Positions 17,737-25,991 of a DNA stretch of 64,000 bases are shown here, one piece after another. Position 1 is the stretch's first letter, and every line of letters starts with the position of its first letter. This stretch comes from Lacrimispora sphenoides JCM 1415 (GTDB taxonomy: Bacteria > Bacillota > Clostridia > Lachnospirales > Lachnospiraceae): assembly GCF_900105615.1 (NCBI RefSeq), contig NZ_LT630003.1, positions 620,001 to 684,000 on the forward strand. Reading direction: 5' to 3'. Both the position numbers and the translations under genes were made by a program. The notes under the pieces are model-generated. The model was not told where the DNA came from. It did no database searches and saw nothing but the letters and a program-made list of their open reading frames with translations.

Positions 17737-18522
17737 TTAAGAACCGGTCGATTGGTAACGGGACAGTCCAAAATTCCAAAAAAGGCCGGCCGGCACCAAA
17801 AAGAGACAGGCAGCCAGAGGAAGGAGGCTGTACCATGATTCAGAGGCCTTTCCTGTGAGATATAAAAAGGGATAATACTGAAACAGGGCAAAGGGAACCA
17901 GGTAAGTACAGATGGTTAAAAGGGTTTTCCCATAGATGCCGATGGGATATTTCCCGTATTCTCTGGCTCCGTCTGTAAATATGTTCATAAACTCCAGGCC
18001 CTCCAGGGTAAAAAAGCAAATGGAGGCAAAAATCAGATAAATGGCTGCGAAAACCGCCACCCCGCCTATGATCATAAGGACAACGGTCATAATACGGACA
18101 GGGGTCCAGATAATAGAACTGGAATACAGGCCGTAGGCAAGCATAACGACAGCCTGCAAAAGCCGGCCGATTCTGGTCAGCTCTATTTTACTGCACAGGA
18201 CAAGAAACAGGCTGCCCCTTGGCCGGAGGAGGATGCGGTCAAATTCTCCGTTTCCGATGATGGTTTCAAACGTATCCAGGCTTCGGAAGATGGTCTCAGC
18301 GATGGTAAAGGCCATAAGTGTAATGGAAAAACAGAGCAGGACCTCTCCATAAGAAAATCCCTTTACTTCTTTAAATCGGTCCATCATAAAGCGGACTCCA
18401 AGAAATATGTTAAAGGATATTAAAAACTGCCCGATGGTGGTTAAAAGGAAAGAAACCTTATGCTGCATCATGCTCTTTAAGTGTATCATAAGATACTTTT
18501 TATATAACTGTATTGAATTCAT
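17737..18522 (-). CDS. ABC-2 type transporter permease (COG3694-like)
   Basis: About 261 residues with six hydrophobic segments. The real start is ATG 18522, behind AAAGGAGG; a longer frame reaches 18615 but runs into the upstream permease gene. It resembles the second permease of the uncharacterised ABC-2 set COG4586/4587/3694 (ATPase plus two different permeases). Motifs such as GNGEFDRILLRPRG and EFMNIFTDGAREYGKYPIGIY are shared in the family. The substrate is unknown. Third gene of the operon. Confidence 0.88.
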   Translation of the reverse strand: MNSIQLYKKYLMIHLKSMMQHKVSFLLTTIGQFLISFNIFLGVRFMMDRFKEVKGFSYGEVLLCFSITLMAFTIAETIFRSLDTFETIIGNGEFDRILLRPRGSLFLVLCSKIELTRIGRLLQAVVMLAYGLYSSSIIWTPVRIMTVVLMIIGGVAVFAAIYLIFASICFFTLEGLEFMNIFTDGAREYGKYPIGIYGKTLLTICTYLVPFALFQYYPFLYLTGKASESWYSLLPLAACLFLVPAGLFWNFGLSRYQSTGS

Positions 18523-18533
18523 GTTTCCTCCTT

Positions 18534-19337
18534 TCAACCGCCCTGGATCACAACACGCTTTAAGGCATTGCGCTCCATAAGCTGTCCGATAACCAGGAAC
18601 ACCGCCAGCCAGCATACCTGTCCAAGAAGGCTGACATACATATCATGTCCTTTCAAGTCGCCGCCGAAAATCCGGAAAGGGACATTCTGGGCCGATGCAA
18701 AAGGCAGAAAGTTCACAAATTCCCTGATCCCATCCGGCAGGAATGGAAGAGGGATGACCGCGCCGCTTAAAAACTCGGAAAGGGAGGTAACAATCAGTTT
18801 AATTCCCTGGGAGGAAATGGTGTAAAAAACGGAAAGATATACCACCATACCAAAGGCGACTACAAAAAGAAGCCCCAGAGTCATAGATAAAAGGGTAAAA
18901 AACCATGTATGGAGGCTTCCGGGAAGTGCTAGCCCGTAAGGAGCCGGCAGCAGCCAGGCAAACAGCAGGATCGGCATGCACCGCAGTACTGCTTTGGAAA
19001 GGCGGACAGCCAGACTCCTGACAAACCACATATGGTAAAGACGGATTGGACGGCATAATTCGTAGGCTACGTTTCCGGTGGTAATGGAATTAAATAGCTC
19101 AGACTCCCAGAACCAGGTCATGTAAAGGGCCAGAAAGGCCTGCTGAAGCCATATGTAGGTGGAAAGAGCCTGGAATTCCATGGGAAAGCTTTCCGGAGCA
19201 GCCTCATAAAAGGCCCGGAATAAAAGAATCTCCATAGTTCCCCATACGAACTGGGTAACCATGCCGGAAAGGGCCGCTGCCCGGTATTGAAGCCCGTGGA
19301 TAAAACGGATGCGGAAAAAGGACCAGTATTTTTTCAT
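18534..19337 (-). CDS. ABC-2 type transporter permease (COG4587-like)
   Basis: A 267-residue membrane protein with six helices (e.g. AALSGMVTQFVWGTMEILLF, FTLLSMTLGLLFVVAFGMVV). The segment GNVAYELCRPIRLYHMWF, between helices, is typical of the COG4587 permease partner. It lies 12 nt from the ATPase upstream and 11 nt before the second permease, so the complex is expressed as one unit. Substrate unknown. Confidence 0.88.
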   Translation of the reverse strand: MKKYWSFFRIRFIHGLQYRAAALSGMVTQFVWGTMEILLFRAFYEAAPESFPMEFQALSTYIWLQQAFLALYMTWFWESELFNSITTGNVAYELCRPIRLYHMWFVRSLAVRLSKAVLRCMPILLFAWLLPAPYGLALPGSLHTWFFTLLSMTLGLLFVVAFGMVVYLSVFYTISSQGIKLIVTSLSEFLSGAVIPLPFLPDGIREFVNFLPFASAQNVPFRIFGGDLKGHDMYVSLLGQVCWLAVFLVIGQLMERNALKRVVIQGG

Positions 19338-19349
19338 GATTCCTTCCTC

Positions 19350-20150
19350 CTATATCCGGTAATCCCGGTAAAGGGCGGCAATGATTTCATCCAGTGTGGC
19401 TTCTTCTGTGGGACGGTGGGATTTTAAATCGGAAAGGGTACCATCCAAAAGCAGCCTTCCTCTTCCAATTAAGAGGACCCTGTCTGCAAGGGCATCAATG
19501 TCCTGCATATCATGGGTCGTAAGAAGGACTGTGGTCTTGTGTTCCTTATTCTGCTTTCGGATAAAGTCCCGGACTGCAAGTTTGGATACTGCATCCAGAC
19601 CGATGGTGGGCTCATCCAGAAACAGAACTTTAGGCCTGTGAAGAAGGGACGCTGCGATTTCACAGCGCATTCGCTGGCCCAATGACAATTGCCTTGCCGG
19701 AGTGCGCAAAAGCTCACCTAAGGATAAAAGCCCGGTCAGCTCGTCAAGGGTTTTCTGGTATTGGTGTAAAGGGATTTCGTAGATGTCGCGGAGCAGTTCA
19801 AAGGAATCAAGAATGGGGACATCCCACCAAAGCTGGCTGCGCTGGCCGAAGACAACGCCAATGTCCTTTACATGTTCCTTGCGTTCCTTCCATGGGATGC
19901 GGCCATTGATCTTGCAGGTGCCGTTATCCGGTGTCAGTATTCCGCTGAGAATTTTGATGGTGGAGCTTTTACCTGCTCCATTCGGCCCGATATAGCCTAC
20001 CATTTCTCCGTCTCCTATGGTAAAGGAAATATCGTTAAGAGCTTGGATGAGTTCCATCTCTCTGTGAAAAAGGGCTTTCACTGCTTCTGAAAAGCCGGCA
20101 CTTCTTCTTGCGACCTTAAAGGTCTTGTTCATGTGTTCCACTTGAATCAT
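19350..20150 (-). CDS. ABC transporter ATP-binding protein (COG4586-like)
   Basis: A 266-residue ATPase with Walker A GPNGAGKSST, the family-typical Q-loop region FGQRSQLWWDVP, signature LSLGQRMRCEIA, Walker B VLFLDEPTIGLD and switch His in TTHDM. The GQRSQLWWD stretch and the extra N-terminal SAGFSEAVKALFHREME region mark the COG4586 subgroup. First gene of the operon, with AGGAGGAATTTAT before the ATG. It is preceded by a structured leader of about 245 nt. Confidence 0.93.
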   Translation of the reverse strand: MIQVEHMNKTFKVARRSAGFSEAVKALFHREMELIQALNDISFTIGDGEMVGYIGPNGAGKSSTIKILSGILTPDNGTCKINGRIPWKERKEHVKDIGVVFGQRSQLWWDVPILDSFELLRDIYEIPLHQYQKTLDELTGLLSLGELLRTPARQLSLGQRMRCEIAASLLHRPKVLFLDEPTIGLDAVSKLAVRDFIRKQNKEHKTTVLLTTHDMQDIDALADRVLLIGRGRLLLDGTLSDLKSHRPTEEATLDEIIAALYRDYRI

Positions 20151-20397
20151 ATAAATTCCTCCTGGTAGTAATATTTGTGAATCCGTTCGTTCCGGCAGCG
20201 GGCAGTTCTTTGTTAAAAAAGAAGCTTGTCATGACCAGTCAGAGGATCCTAATATCTTTCCAAGCGGTGAGCGCCATTGGGGAAACTAATGGAAACGCTG
20301 CTCTCCGGAATCCGTAATTTTCTTCTTCCGGGGACTCTACCGTGGTATCAATATTCTCTTTTCCTGAATGTCAGATGTGAAATTAGATTGGAAAAGG
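20151..20397 (-). ncRNA. Structured 5' leader of the ABC-2 operon (candidate cis-regulatory RNA)
   Basis: The minus-strand promoter at 20404-20432 would start transcription near 20397. The RNA would then open with CTTTTCCAA (20396-20388), which pairs with TTGGAAAG (20263-20256), closing a ~140-nt multibranch. Inside lie TACC-AC-GGTA (20347-20338), CCGGAA (20331-20326) with TTCCGG (20310-20305), and a hairpin formed by GAGC (20303-20300)/GCTC (20272-20269) and CCATT (20292-20288)/AATGG (20278-20274). A T-run follows at 20222-20214. I cannot match it to a known riboswitch. Confidence 0.45.
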
Positions 20398-20403
20398 AAC
20401 TTT

Positions 20404-20432
20404 AGTCTACCACCGCCGATAATGGCTGTCAA
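20404..20432 (-). promoter_or_regulatory. Sigma-A-type promoter of the ABC-2 operon
   Basis: On the minus strand TTGACA (20432-20427), 17-bp spacer, TAGACT (20409-20404). It diverges from the arsR promoter. Confidence 0.65.
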
Positions 20433-20450
20433 GTGAGGAAGAAAAAACTC

Positions 20451-20502
20451 TTGACATTTTTAGAAAAAGTGATAATATAAACATATGAACAATTATTCAT
20501 AT
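20451..20502 (+). promoter_or_regulatory. arsR-cadA promoter with SmtB/CzrA-type operator
   Basis: TTGACA (20451-20456) and an AT-rich -10 within 20471-20480 are followed by the perfect inverted repeat ATATGAA-caatta-TTCATAT (20483-20502). The half-site ATGAAC..TTCAT is that of zinc/cadmium-sensing ArsR-family operators such as smt. It overlaps the start of transcription, so the bound ArsR protein would block the promoter until metal arrives. Confidence 0.85.
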
Positions 20503-20530
20503 ATTAATATAAGGATTAAGGAGGTACCAA

Positions 20531-20914
20531 ATGGAGCAGGATAACAAAAAGAACATTCGGGATTGTGAGATCGACCAATGCGATTTTATCTGTGTTCATG
20601 AAAACGTTGTGAACCAGGTGCTAAAGGTCATGCCCCAGGATCAGGAGCTTCTTGATCTGGCGGATTTCTTCAAAGTATTTGGTGATGCTACCAGAATAAA
20701 AATACTCTATGTTCTCAGCCAGTCGGAGATGTGCGTGTGCGATATTGCAAATCTTTTAAAGATGGGGCAGTCAGCCATTTCCCATCAGCTTCGGGTGTTG
20801 AAGCAGATGCGCCTGGTGAAGTTCCGCAGAGAAGGGAAGACCGTATTTTATTCTCTGGCCGACGGCCACATCGAGTCAATTCTGGCTCAGGGGATGGAGC
20901 ATATCAATGAGTGA
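20531..20914 (+). CDS. ArsR/SmtB-family metal-sensing repressor (CadC/CzrA-like)
   Basis: A 127-residue winged-helix repressor. The DNA-recognition helix is in MGQSAISHQLRVLKQMRLVK. Possible metal ligands are N-terminal Cys residues (DCEIDQCDFICVHE), the Cys pair in SEMCVCDIANLL, and the C-terminal helix Asp/His/Glu/His set in DGHIESILAQGMEHI, which matches the alpha-5 zinc site. It therefore looks like a zinc/cadmium/lead sensor that represses its own operon. AAGGAGGTACCAA precedes the start. Confidence 0.92.
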   Translation: MEQDNKKNIRDCEIDQCDFICVHENVVNQVLKVMPQDQELLDLADFFKVFGDATRIKILYVLSQSEMCVCDIANLLKMGQSAISHQLRVLKQMRLVKFRREGKTVFYSLADGHIESILAQGMEHINE

Positions 20915-20953
20915 TAAAGACGCTGATAAAAAATATAAAAGGAGAGAATAGTT

Positions 20954-21178
20954 ATGAAAAAGATTATTAAACTGGAAGGCTTATGCTGCGCCAACTGTGC
21001 GGCTAAGATTGAAGAAGAGGTAAAAAAACTGGCTGGTGTGGAAAGTGCATCCTTAAGCTTTATGACTCAAAGGATGACCATGGATATAGAAGACAGTAAG
21101 TCGGAGGAAATCGTAGAGGCAGCCAGAAAGATATCAAATAAGATTGAACCGGAAGCAGAATTTAAGGTACTTCGGTAA
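20954..21178 (+). CDS. Free-standing heavy-metal-associated (HMA) domain protein
   Basis: A 74-residue ferredoxin-like HMA domain with the metal-binding motif GLCCANCAAKIE (CxxC plus an extra Cys). This is normally the N-terminal domain of the P-type ATPase; here it is a separate gene just upstream of an ATPase that lacks it. It probably carries or senses the metal for the pump. Confidence 0.9.
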   Translation: MKKIIKLEGLCCANCAAKIEEEVKKLAGVESASLSFMTQRMTMDIEDSKSEEIVEAARKISNKIEPEAEFKVLR

Positions 21179-21194
21179 GAACAAAGGAGCAGCT

Positions 21195-23063
21195 ATGACA
21201 AAGAAACAGAAACGGATGGCAATAAGGCTTTTAGCCAGCGCCCTGTTTTTTGCAGCAGGGATGTTTGTGGAAGGAAAGGTTGCCTGGGACTGGATATTCT
21301 TTTTGATCTCCTATCTGGCAGCAGGTTATGACATACCTTTAAGAGCAGCACGGAATATTATGAACGGCCAGTTCTTTGATGAAAACTTTCTTATGTCAGT
21401 GGCAACCTTCGGTGCCATCGGCATCGGTGCTTTGGAGGAAGCGGTAGGAGTTATGCTGTTTTACCAGGTAGGTGAACTTTTTAATGACTACGCGGTAAAT
21501 AAATCCAGAAAATCTATCACCGATCTTATGGATATTAATCCGGAATATGCGAACCTTATTAAGGATGGGAAGGAAGAGAAGGTTGACCCTTATGAGGTTT
21601 CCGTTGGAGACAGAATCGTAATAAAGCCGGGAGAAAAAGTACCCCTTGACGGCATCGTCGTAAAAGGGACCGGAGGACTGGACACCAAGGCCCTGACCGG
21701 GGAATCCATGCCGGTGGAAGTGAAGGAAAACGATGCCATATTAAGTGGTTCCATCAATTTAAACGGTGTACTGGAGGTTGAGGTAACAAAGCTGTTTGAT
21801 GACTCTACGGTAGCAAAGATCTTAGAACTGGTGGAAAATGCCAGTTTCAGAAAAGCAAAAGCTGAGAACTTTATTACCAGATTTGCAAAAATTTATACAC
21901 CGGTTGTAGTAAGCCTGGCGCTTATATTAGCAGTGATTCCGCCTCTGGTCTTTGGCGGAGAATGGGGCACCTGGATTTACCGTGCCTGCAGCTTTCTGGT
22001 TGTCTCCTGTCCGTGCGCCCTGGTGATTTCTGTGCCTCTTAGCTTTTTTGGAGGGCTTGGAGCAGCGTCCAGACATGGGATTCTCATGAAGGGAAGCAAT
22101 TATCTGGAAGCCATGGCTTCTTTAGATACGGTTGTCTTTGATAAAACTGGAACCCTTACAACAGGGAAATTCCAGGTGACAGATGTAGATCCTTTAGAAG
22201 GAACAAAAGAAGAGCTTTTAAGGCTGGCGGCTTATGGTGAGTTTCATTCCAACCATCCCATCGCTTTATCGGTAAAGGAAGCTTACGGAAAGTCTGTTGA
22301 TGAGGCATTGATCGGCTGTGTGGAAGAGATAGCAGGATATGGCATCAAGGCAGAGCTTAAAGATGGGGATAGAATAAAGGAACTTTATATCGGCAATGCA
22401 AGGCTTATGAAGCAGAAGGGAATTGAAATCACCGACCAGGGACCTGTGACAGGAACCTCCCTTTATGTGGCAGATGGAGGGCACTATCTTGGTTCCATTA
22501 CCATATCCGATACCATCCGGGAAGATGTGCCCATGGCCTTAAAAGGGTTAAAAGCAGCCGGAGTCAGGAAACTGGTAATGCTGACTGGCGATAAGCCGGA
22601 AGTTGGTCAGGCGGTTGGCGAAAAGCTTGGGCTTGATGAGGTTCACGGCGGACTGCTTCCCGGTGATAAGGTAGGAAAGGTAGAGGAACTGCTGCGGGGA
22701 AAACCGGAAGGACATAACCTGGCCTTTGTGGGTGACGGCATCAATGATGCTCCGGTCCTTGCCCGTGCCGATGTTGGAATCGCTATGGGAGGAATCGGCT
22801 CCGATGCTGCAGTGGAAGCTGCGGATGTGGTGATTATGACGGATGAACCGTCAAAACTTATAGACGCCATTGCGATTTCGAGAAAAACCGCAAGAATTGT
22901 AAGGCAGAATATTATTTTCGCCATTGGAGTGAAAGTGCTCATTCTGATATTATCGGCGGCCGGAATAGCGACTATGTGGGCAGCCGTATTTGGAGACGTA
23001 GGCGTCTCGGTGCTTGCCATATTAAATGCCATCCGGGCTTTAGCATATCAAAGTAATCAATAA
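21195..23063 (+). CDS. cadA: Heavy-metal translocating P1B-type ATPase (Zn/Cd/Pb type)
   Basis: About 622 residues. Motifs in order: TGES in the actuator domain, metal-transport CPC in VVSCPCALVIS, phosphorylated Asp in VFDKTGTLTTGKF, the HP dipeptide in SNHPIALSVKE, and GDGINDAPVLARADVGIAMG. The CPC with a C-terminal helix pair and the ArsR partner fit Zn/Cd/Pb export. The N-terminal HMA domain is absent and is encoded by the gene before it. The start is ATG 21195 behind AAAGGAG; the longer frame to 21144 overlaps the HMA gene and is a read-back. Confidence 0.95.
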   Translation: MTKKQKRMAIRLLASALFFAAGMFVEGKVAWDWIFFLISYLAAGYDIPLRAARNIMNGQFFDENFLMSVATFGAIGIGALEEAVGVMLFYQVGELFNDYAVNKSRKSITDLMDINPEYANLIKDGKEEKVDPYEVSVGDRIVIKPGEKVPLDGIVVKGTGGLDTKALTGESMPVEVKENDAILSGSINLNGVLEVEVTKLFDDSTVAKILELVENASFRKAKAENFITRFAKIYTPVVVSLALILAVIPPLVFGGEWGTWIYRACSFLVVSCPCALVISVPLSFFGGLGAASRHGILMKGSNYLEAMASLDTVVFDKTGTLTTGKFQVTDVDPLEGTKEELLRLAAYGEFHSNHPIALSVKEAYGKSVDEALIGCVEEIAGYGIKAELKDGDRIKELYIGNARLMKQKGIEITDQGPVTGTSLYVADGGHYLGSITISDTIREDVPMALKGLKAAGVRKLVMLTGDKPEVGQAVGEKLGLDEVHGGLLPGDKVGKVEELLRGKPEGHNLAFVGDGINDAPVLARADVGIAMGGIGSDAAVEAADVVIMTDEPSKLIDAIAISRKTARIVRQNIIFAIGVKVLILILSAAGIATMWAAVFGDVGVSVLAILNAIRALAYQSNQ

Positions 23064-23069
23064 AAAATA

Positions 23070-23098
23070 TTGACAAATTTTTTTCTAGCTGTTATATT
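23070..23098 (+). promoter_or_regulatory. Sigma-A-type promoter of glnA
   Basis: TTGACA (23070-23075), 17-bp spacer, TATATT (23093-23098). Confidence 0.8.
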
Positions 23099-23104
23099 TT
23101 ACAC

Positions 23105-23217
23105 ATATGACGGGGTGGTGCAAAGATGGTCCATTGATGTGAGACTGTATTTGCCTACCCCTTTTCCTATTACAGGAAAACGTGTTTCTTATGGTTTTTA
23201 AGAAGGGAGAAAGCATT
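23105..23217 (+). promoter_or_regulatory. glnA leader with two hairpins
   Basis: First hairpin: GGGGTGG (23112-23118) and GCAAA pair with TTTGC and CCTACCCC (23154-23161), with one bulge. Second: TTTTCCT (23162-23168) pairs exactly with AGGAAAA (23174-23180), only one base after the first. Two stacked stem-loops in front of a gene followed by an ANTAR regulator suggest control by antitermination; the classical A1/G4 hexaloops are not clear. Confidence 0.5.
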
Positions 23218-24555
23218 ATGAACAAGTACAGCAAAGAAGATATATTCCGGATTGTAGAGGAAGAAGATGTGGAATTTATCCGGCTTCAGTTCACTGATAT
23301 TTTCGGTATGCTGAAGAACGTTGCAATTACCAGAAGCATGCTTGGGAAGGCTTTGGAAAACCGCTGCATGTTCGATGGCTCTTCCATTGAAGGCTTTGTA
23401 AGAATGGAAGAATCCGACATGTATCTATATCCGGATCTTGATACCTTTGAGATCCTGCCATGGCGTCCCCAGCAGGGAAAGGTTGCCCGCCTGATGTGCG
23501 ATGTGTACTGTCCGGACAGGACGCCTTTTGAAGGAGATCCCAGGTTTGTGCTGAAAAAGGTGCTAAAAAAAGCCAGGGACATGGGATATGAATTTCACGC
23601 GGGTCCGGAATGTGAATTCTTCCTTTTCCATATGGACGAAGAGGGACGCCCCACAACAGATACCCATGAAACGGCAAGCTACTTTGACGTGGCTCCCATT
23701 GACTTAGCTGAGAATGTCCGCCGGGATATGGTGCTGACTTTGGAGGAAATGGGATTTATGATCGAAGCTTCCCATCATGAAATTGCACCGGGACAGCATG
23801 AAATTGATTTTCAATACGCAGAGGGAATGGTGACGGCAGATAACATCATGACTTTTAAGATGGCGGTAAAGACCATAGCCAAGCGCCACGGACTTCACGC
23901 AACCTTTATGCCAAAGCCGAAAGCAGGGGTCAATGGCTCCGGAATGCACATTAATATGTCCCTGTCTGATTTAAATGGCAGAAATATGTTTGAGGATGAG
24001 GCAGATGAGCTGGGCTTAAGCAGGGCTGCCTACCAGTTTATAGCCGGAATCCTTTATCATATGAAGGGAATGACCATACTCACCAATCCCCTGGTCAACT
24101 CCTACAAGCGTCTGGTTCCCGGATACGATGCTCCGGTTTATATTGCATGGTCGGCAAAGGCAAACAGGAGTCCCCTGATCCGAATCCCATCTTCCAGAGG
24201 AGCGGGCACCAGGATCGAACTTCGCTGCCCAGATACTGCCGTTAATCCGTACCTGGCTCTGGCCGCCTGCCTGGCTGCCGGTCTTGACGGGATCGAAAAA
24301 GATATGACTCCGCCGCAGAGCGTTGACCGTAATATATTCACCATGCAGCCGGAGGAAATATTGGAAAAAGGCATTGAACATCTGCCGGAGACCCTGGGTG
24401 AGGCCATCGAGGCCTTCCGGAAAGACGATTTTATGAAAGAAGTGCTGGGCGAACATATCTACACCAAATACCTGGAAGCCAAGGAAACCGAATGGCATAT
24501 GTTCCGGGTGCAGGTGACGGATTGGGAAGTGGAAGAATACCTGTATAAGTACTGA
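23218..24555 (+). CDS. glnA: Glutamine synthetase, type I
   Basis: About 445 residues; the ATP-dependent amidation of glutamate to glutamine in the cytoplasm. The N-terminal beta-grasp part ([18 protein letters not shown]) precedes the catalytic barrel: [25 protein letters not shown], the ATP region [31 protein letters not shown] and RIPSSRG. The short length and the lack of the adenylylation-loop Tyr context place it in the GSI-alpha group of Gram-positives, regulated by feedback and partner proteins. Start ATG 23218 with AGAAGGGAGA; a read-back to 23182 is not needed. First gene of a probable operon with the ANTAR regulator, dapF and dapL. Confidence 0.97.
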   Translation: MNKYSKEDIFRIVEEEDVEFIRLQFTDIFGMLKNVAITRSMLGKALENRCMFDGSSIEGFVRMEESDMYLYPDLDTFEILPWRPQQGKVARLMCDVYCPDRTPFEGDPRFVLKKVLKKARDMGYEFHAGPECEFFLFHMDEEGRPTTDTHETASYFDVAPIDLAENVRRDMVLTLEEMGFMIEASHHEIAPGQHEIDFQYAEGMVTADNIMTFKMAVKTIAKRHGLHATFMPKPKAGVNGSGMHINMSLSDLNGRNMFEDEADELGLSRAAYQFIAGILYHMKGMTILTNPLVNSYKRLVPGYDAPVYIAWSAKANRSPLIRIPSSRGAGTRIELRCPDTAVNPYLALAACLAAGLDGIEKDMTPPQSVDRNIFTMQPEEILEKGIEHLPETLGEAIEAFRKDDFMKEVLGEHIYTKYLEAKETEWHMFRVQVTDWEVEEYLYKY

Positions 24556-24597
24556 TGATTCCTGTTTTCTGATATGGTTATCTGGAGGTGAGAGTGT

Positions 24598-25146
24598 TTG
24601 ACCAATGTGATAGTGGCATTTTCCAGAGAAGAGGATGCAAAAAATATTAGAAATATTCTTGTGAGAAATGGCTTTGCGGTGGCGGCGGTCTGCACCTCCG
24701 GCGCCCAGGCGGTAAACAGTGCCGATGAGCTTGGCAGCGGAATCGTAGTATGCGGCTGCAGGTTTGCTGATATGGTATTTCATGAGATTTACGAATGCCT
24801 TCCGGGAGGCATGGAGATGCTCCTTCTCGTGTCGCCGAGCCAGTGGAGCGGCAGAGTGCCTGAGGGCGTGGTCTGCTTAAGTCAGCCCTTAAAGGTACAG
24901 GACTTAGTAAGCACTCTGGAAATGATGGTAGAATCCCTTACCAGAAGGCGGAAGAAATTAAAAAGCCAGCCAAAAGAGCGGAGCATGGAAGAAAAGGAAA
25001 TAATCAGACAGGCAAAGGAGCTTTTGATGGAACGAAACCATATGTCCGAAACAGAGGCACACCGTTACATCCAGAAATGCAGCATGGACAGCGGTACCAA
25101 TATGGTGGAAACCGCCCAGATGATCGTGAGCCTGATCAATCGATAG
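24598..25146 (+). CDS. ANTAR-domain RNA-binding regulator (NitR-like)
   Basis: A 182-residue protein starting at TTG 24598 after GGAGGTGA. Residues ~1-110 look like a receiver fold but the phosphoacceptor Asp site is replaced (IVVCGCRFADM), so it is a pseudo-receiver. After a basic linker (TRRRKKLKSQPK) comes a ~55-residue ANTAR domain (MEEKEIIRQAKELLMERNHM, then EAHRYIQKCSMD). ANTAR proteins bind paired hairpins in nascent RNA and prevent termination. A gene of this kind follows glnA in Clostridium saccharobutylicum (nitR) and is thought to control nitrogen genes. Here the glnA leader hairpins are the obvious candidate target. Confidence 0.88.
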   Translation: MTNVIVAFSREEDAKNIRNILVRNGFAVAAVCTSGAQAVNSADELGSGIVVCGCRFADMVFHEIYECLPGGMEMLLLVSPSQWSGRVPEGVVCLSQPLKVQDLVSTLEMMVESLTRRRKKLKSQPKERSMEEKEIIRQAKELLMERNHMSETEAHRYIQKCSMDSGTNMVETAQMIVSLINR

Positions 25147-25158
25147 TTATGGGAGAGA

Positions 25159-25974
25159 ATGATGAAATTTACAAAAATGCAGGGAACAGGAAACGATTAC
25201 GTTTATATTAATTGTTTTGAGGAATCCGTGGAAGATCCGGCGGAGTTTGCAAGAAAAGTCAGTGACCGCCATTTTGGGATCGGATCGGATGGACTGATTC
25301 TCATTTGTCCGTCAGAAACGGCGGACTGCCGCATGCGGATGTTTAACGCCGACGGTTCGGAAAGCCAGATGTGCGGCAATGGAATCCGTTGTGTAGGGAA
25401 ATATGTTTACGATCATCATCTGGTGGATAAAACGGAATTCGATGTGGAAACCGGAGCAGGGATCAAACACTTAAAGGTTAAGCCGGAACATGGCAGGGCT
25501 GTTCAGATTACGGTGGACTTGGGAGTGCCGGAGATCACCAGCCAGGTGCCGGAGTTAATTCGCATGGAAGGAAAGGACTACGAGTTCATCGGCATATCCA
25601 TGGGCAATCCTCATGCCGTTTACTACATGTCTGATATTGACGGTCTGGATCTTCAGGCTATGGGACCTGCCTTTGAAAACCATGAGCGTTTTCCGGAGCG
25701 CACGAATTCCGAATTTATTGAAGTGGTGAGTCCTGAGTACATCCGTATGCGGGTATGGGAGAGAGGCAGCGGGGAAACCTGGGCCTGCGGAACGGGAGCG
25801 GCTGCCAGTGCAGTTGCCTCTGCCTTAAGCGGCCGCACTTTCGATACGGTGGAAGTGGAATTAAAGGGCGGCAATCTGACCATCCACTGGGACCGGAAGG
25901 GAAGCGGTCATGTGTTCATGACCGGTCCGGCGGTAGAAGTGTTTGAGGGAGAGTTTGATATAAAAAATCTTTAG
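25159..25974 (+). CDS. dapF: Diaminopimelate epimerase
   Basis: A 271-residue canonical DapF, which interconverts LL- and meso-diaminopimelate for lysine and peptidoglycan. Both catalytic cysteines are present, Cys72 in NADGSESQMCGNGIR and Cys210 in ERGSGETWACGTGA. Start at ATG 25159 or 25162 behind GGGAGAG. It lies 12 nt after the ANTAR gene and 17 nt before dapL, which makes its substrate. Compare the Ser/Ser paralogue at 7316-8176. Confidence 0.97.
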   Translation: MMKFTKMQGTGNDYVYINCFEESVEDPAEFARKVSDRHFGIGSDGLILICPSETADCRMRMFNADGSESQMCGNGIRCVGKYVYDHHLVDKTEFDVETGAGIKHLKVKPEHGRAVQITVDLGVPEITSQVPELIRMEGKDYEFIGISMGNPHAVYYMSDIDGLDLQAMGPAFENHERFPERTNSEFIEVVSPEYIRMRVWERGSGETWACGTGAAASAVASALSGRTFDTVEVELKGGNLTIHWDRKGSGHVFMTGPAVEVFEGEFDIKNL

Positions 25975-25991
25975 GATAACAGGAGGAACCA

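Noticed and set aside
20256..20396. Possible M-box riboswitch on the + strand because of GGTGAG...ACGCTGCT.
   Set aside because: The rest of the M-box consensus is absent, and the only promoter placed to transcribe the region runs on the minus strand.
23105..23217. A classical ANTAR dual-hexaloop motif in the glnA leader.
   Set aside because: Loops with A1 and G4 on solid stems were not found; only a weak ATTGAT loop. The structural observation is kept, the motif assignment is not.
24016..24783. A 255-residue minus-strand frame over glnA and the ANTAR gene.
   Set aside because: Antisense shadow of two firmly identified genes; composition is unlike a real protein.
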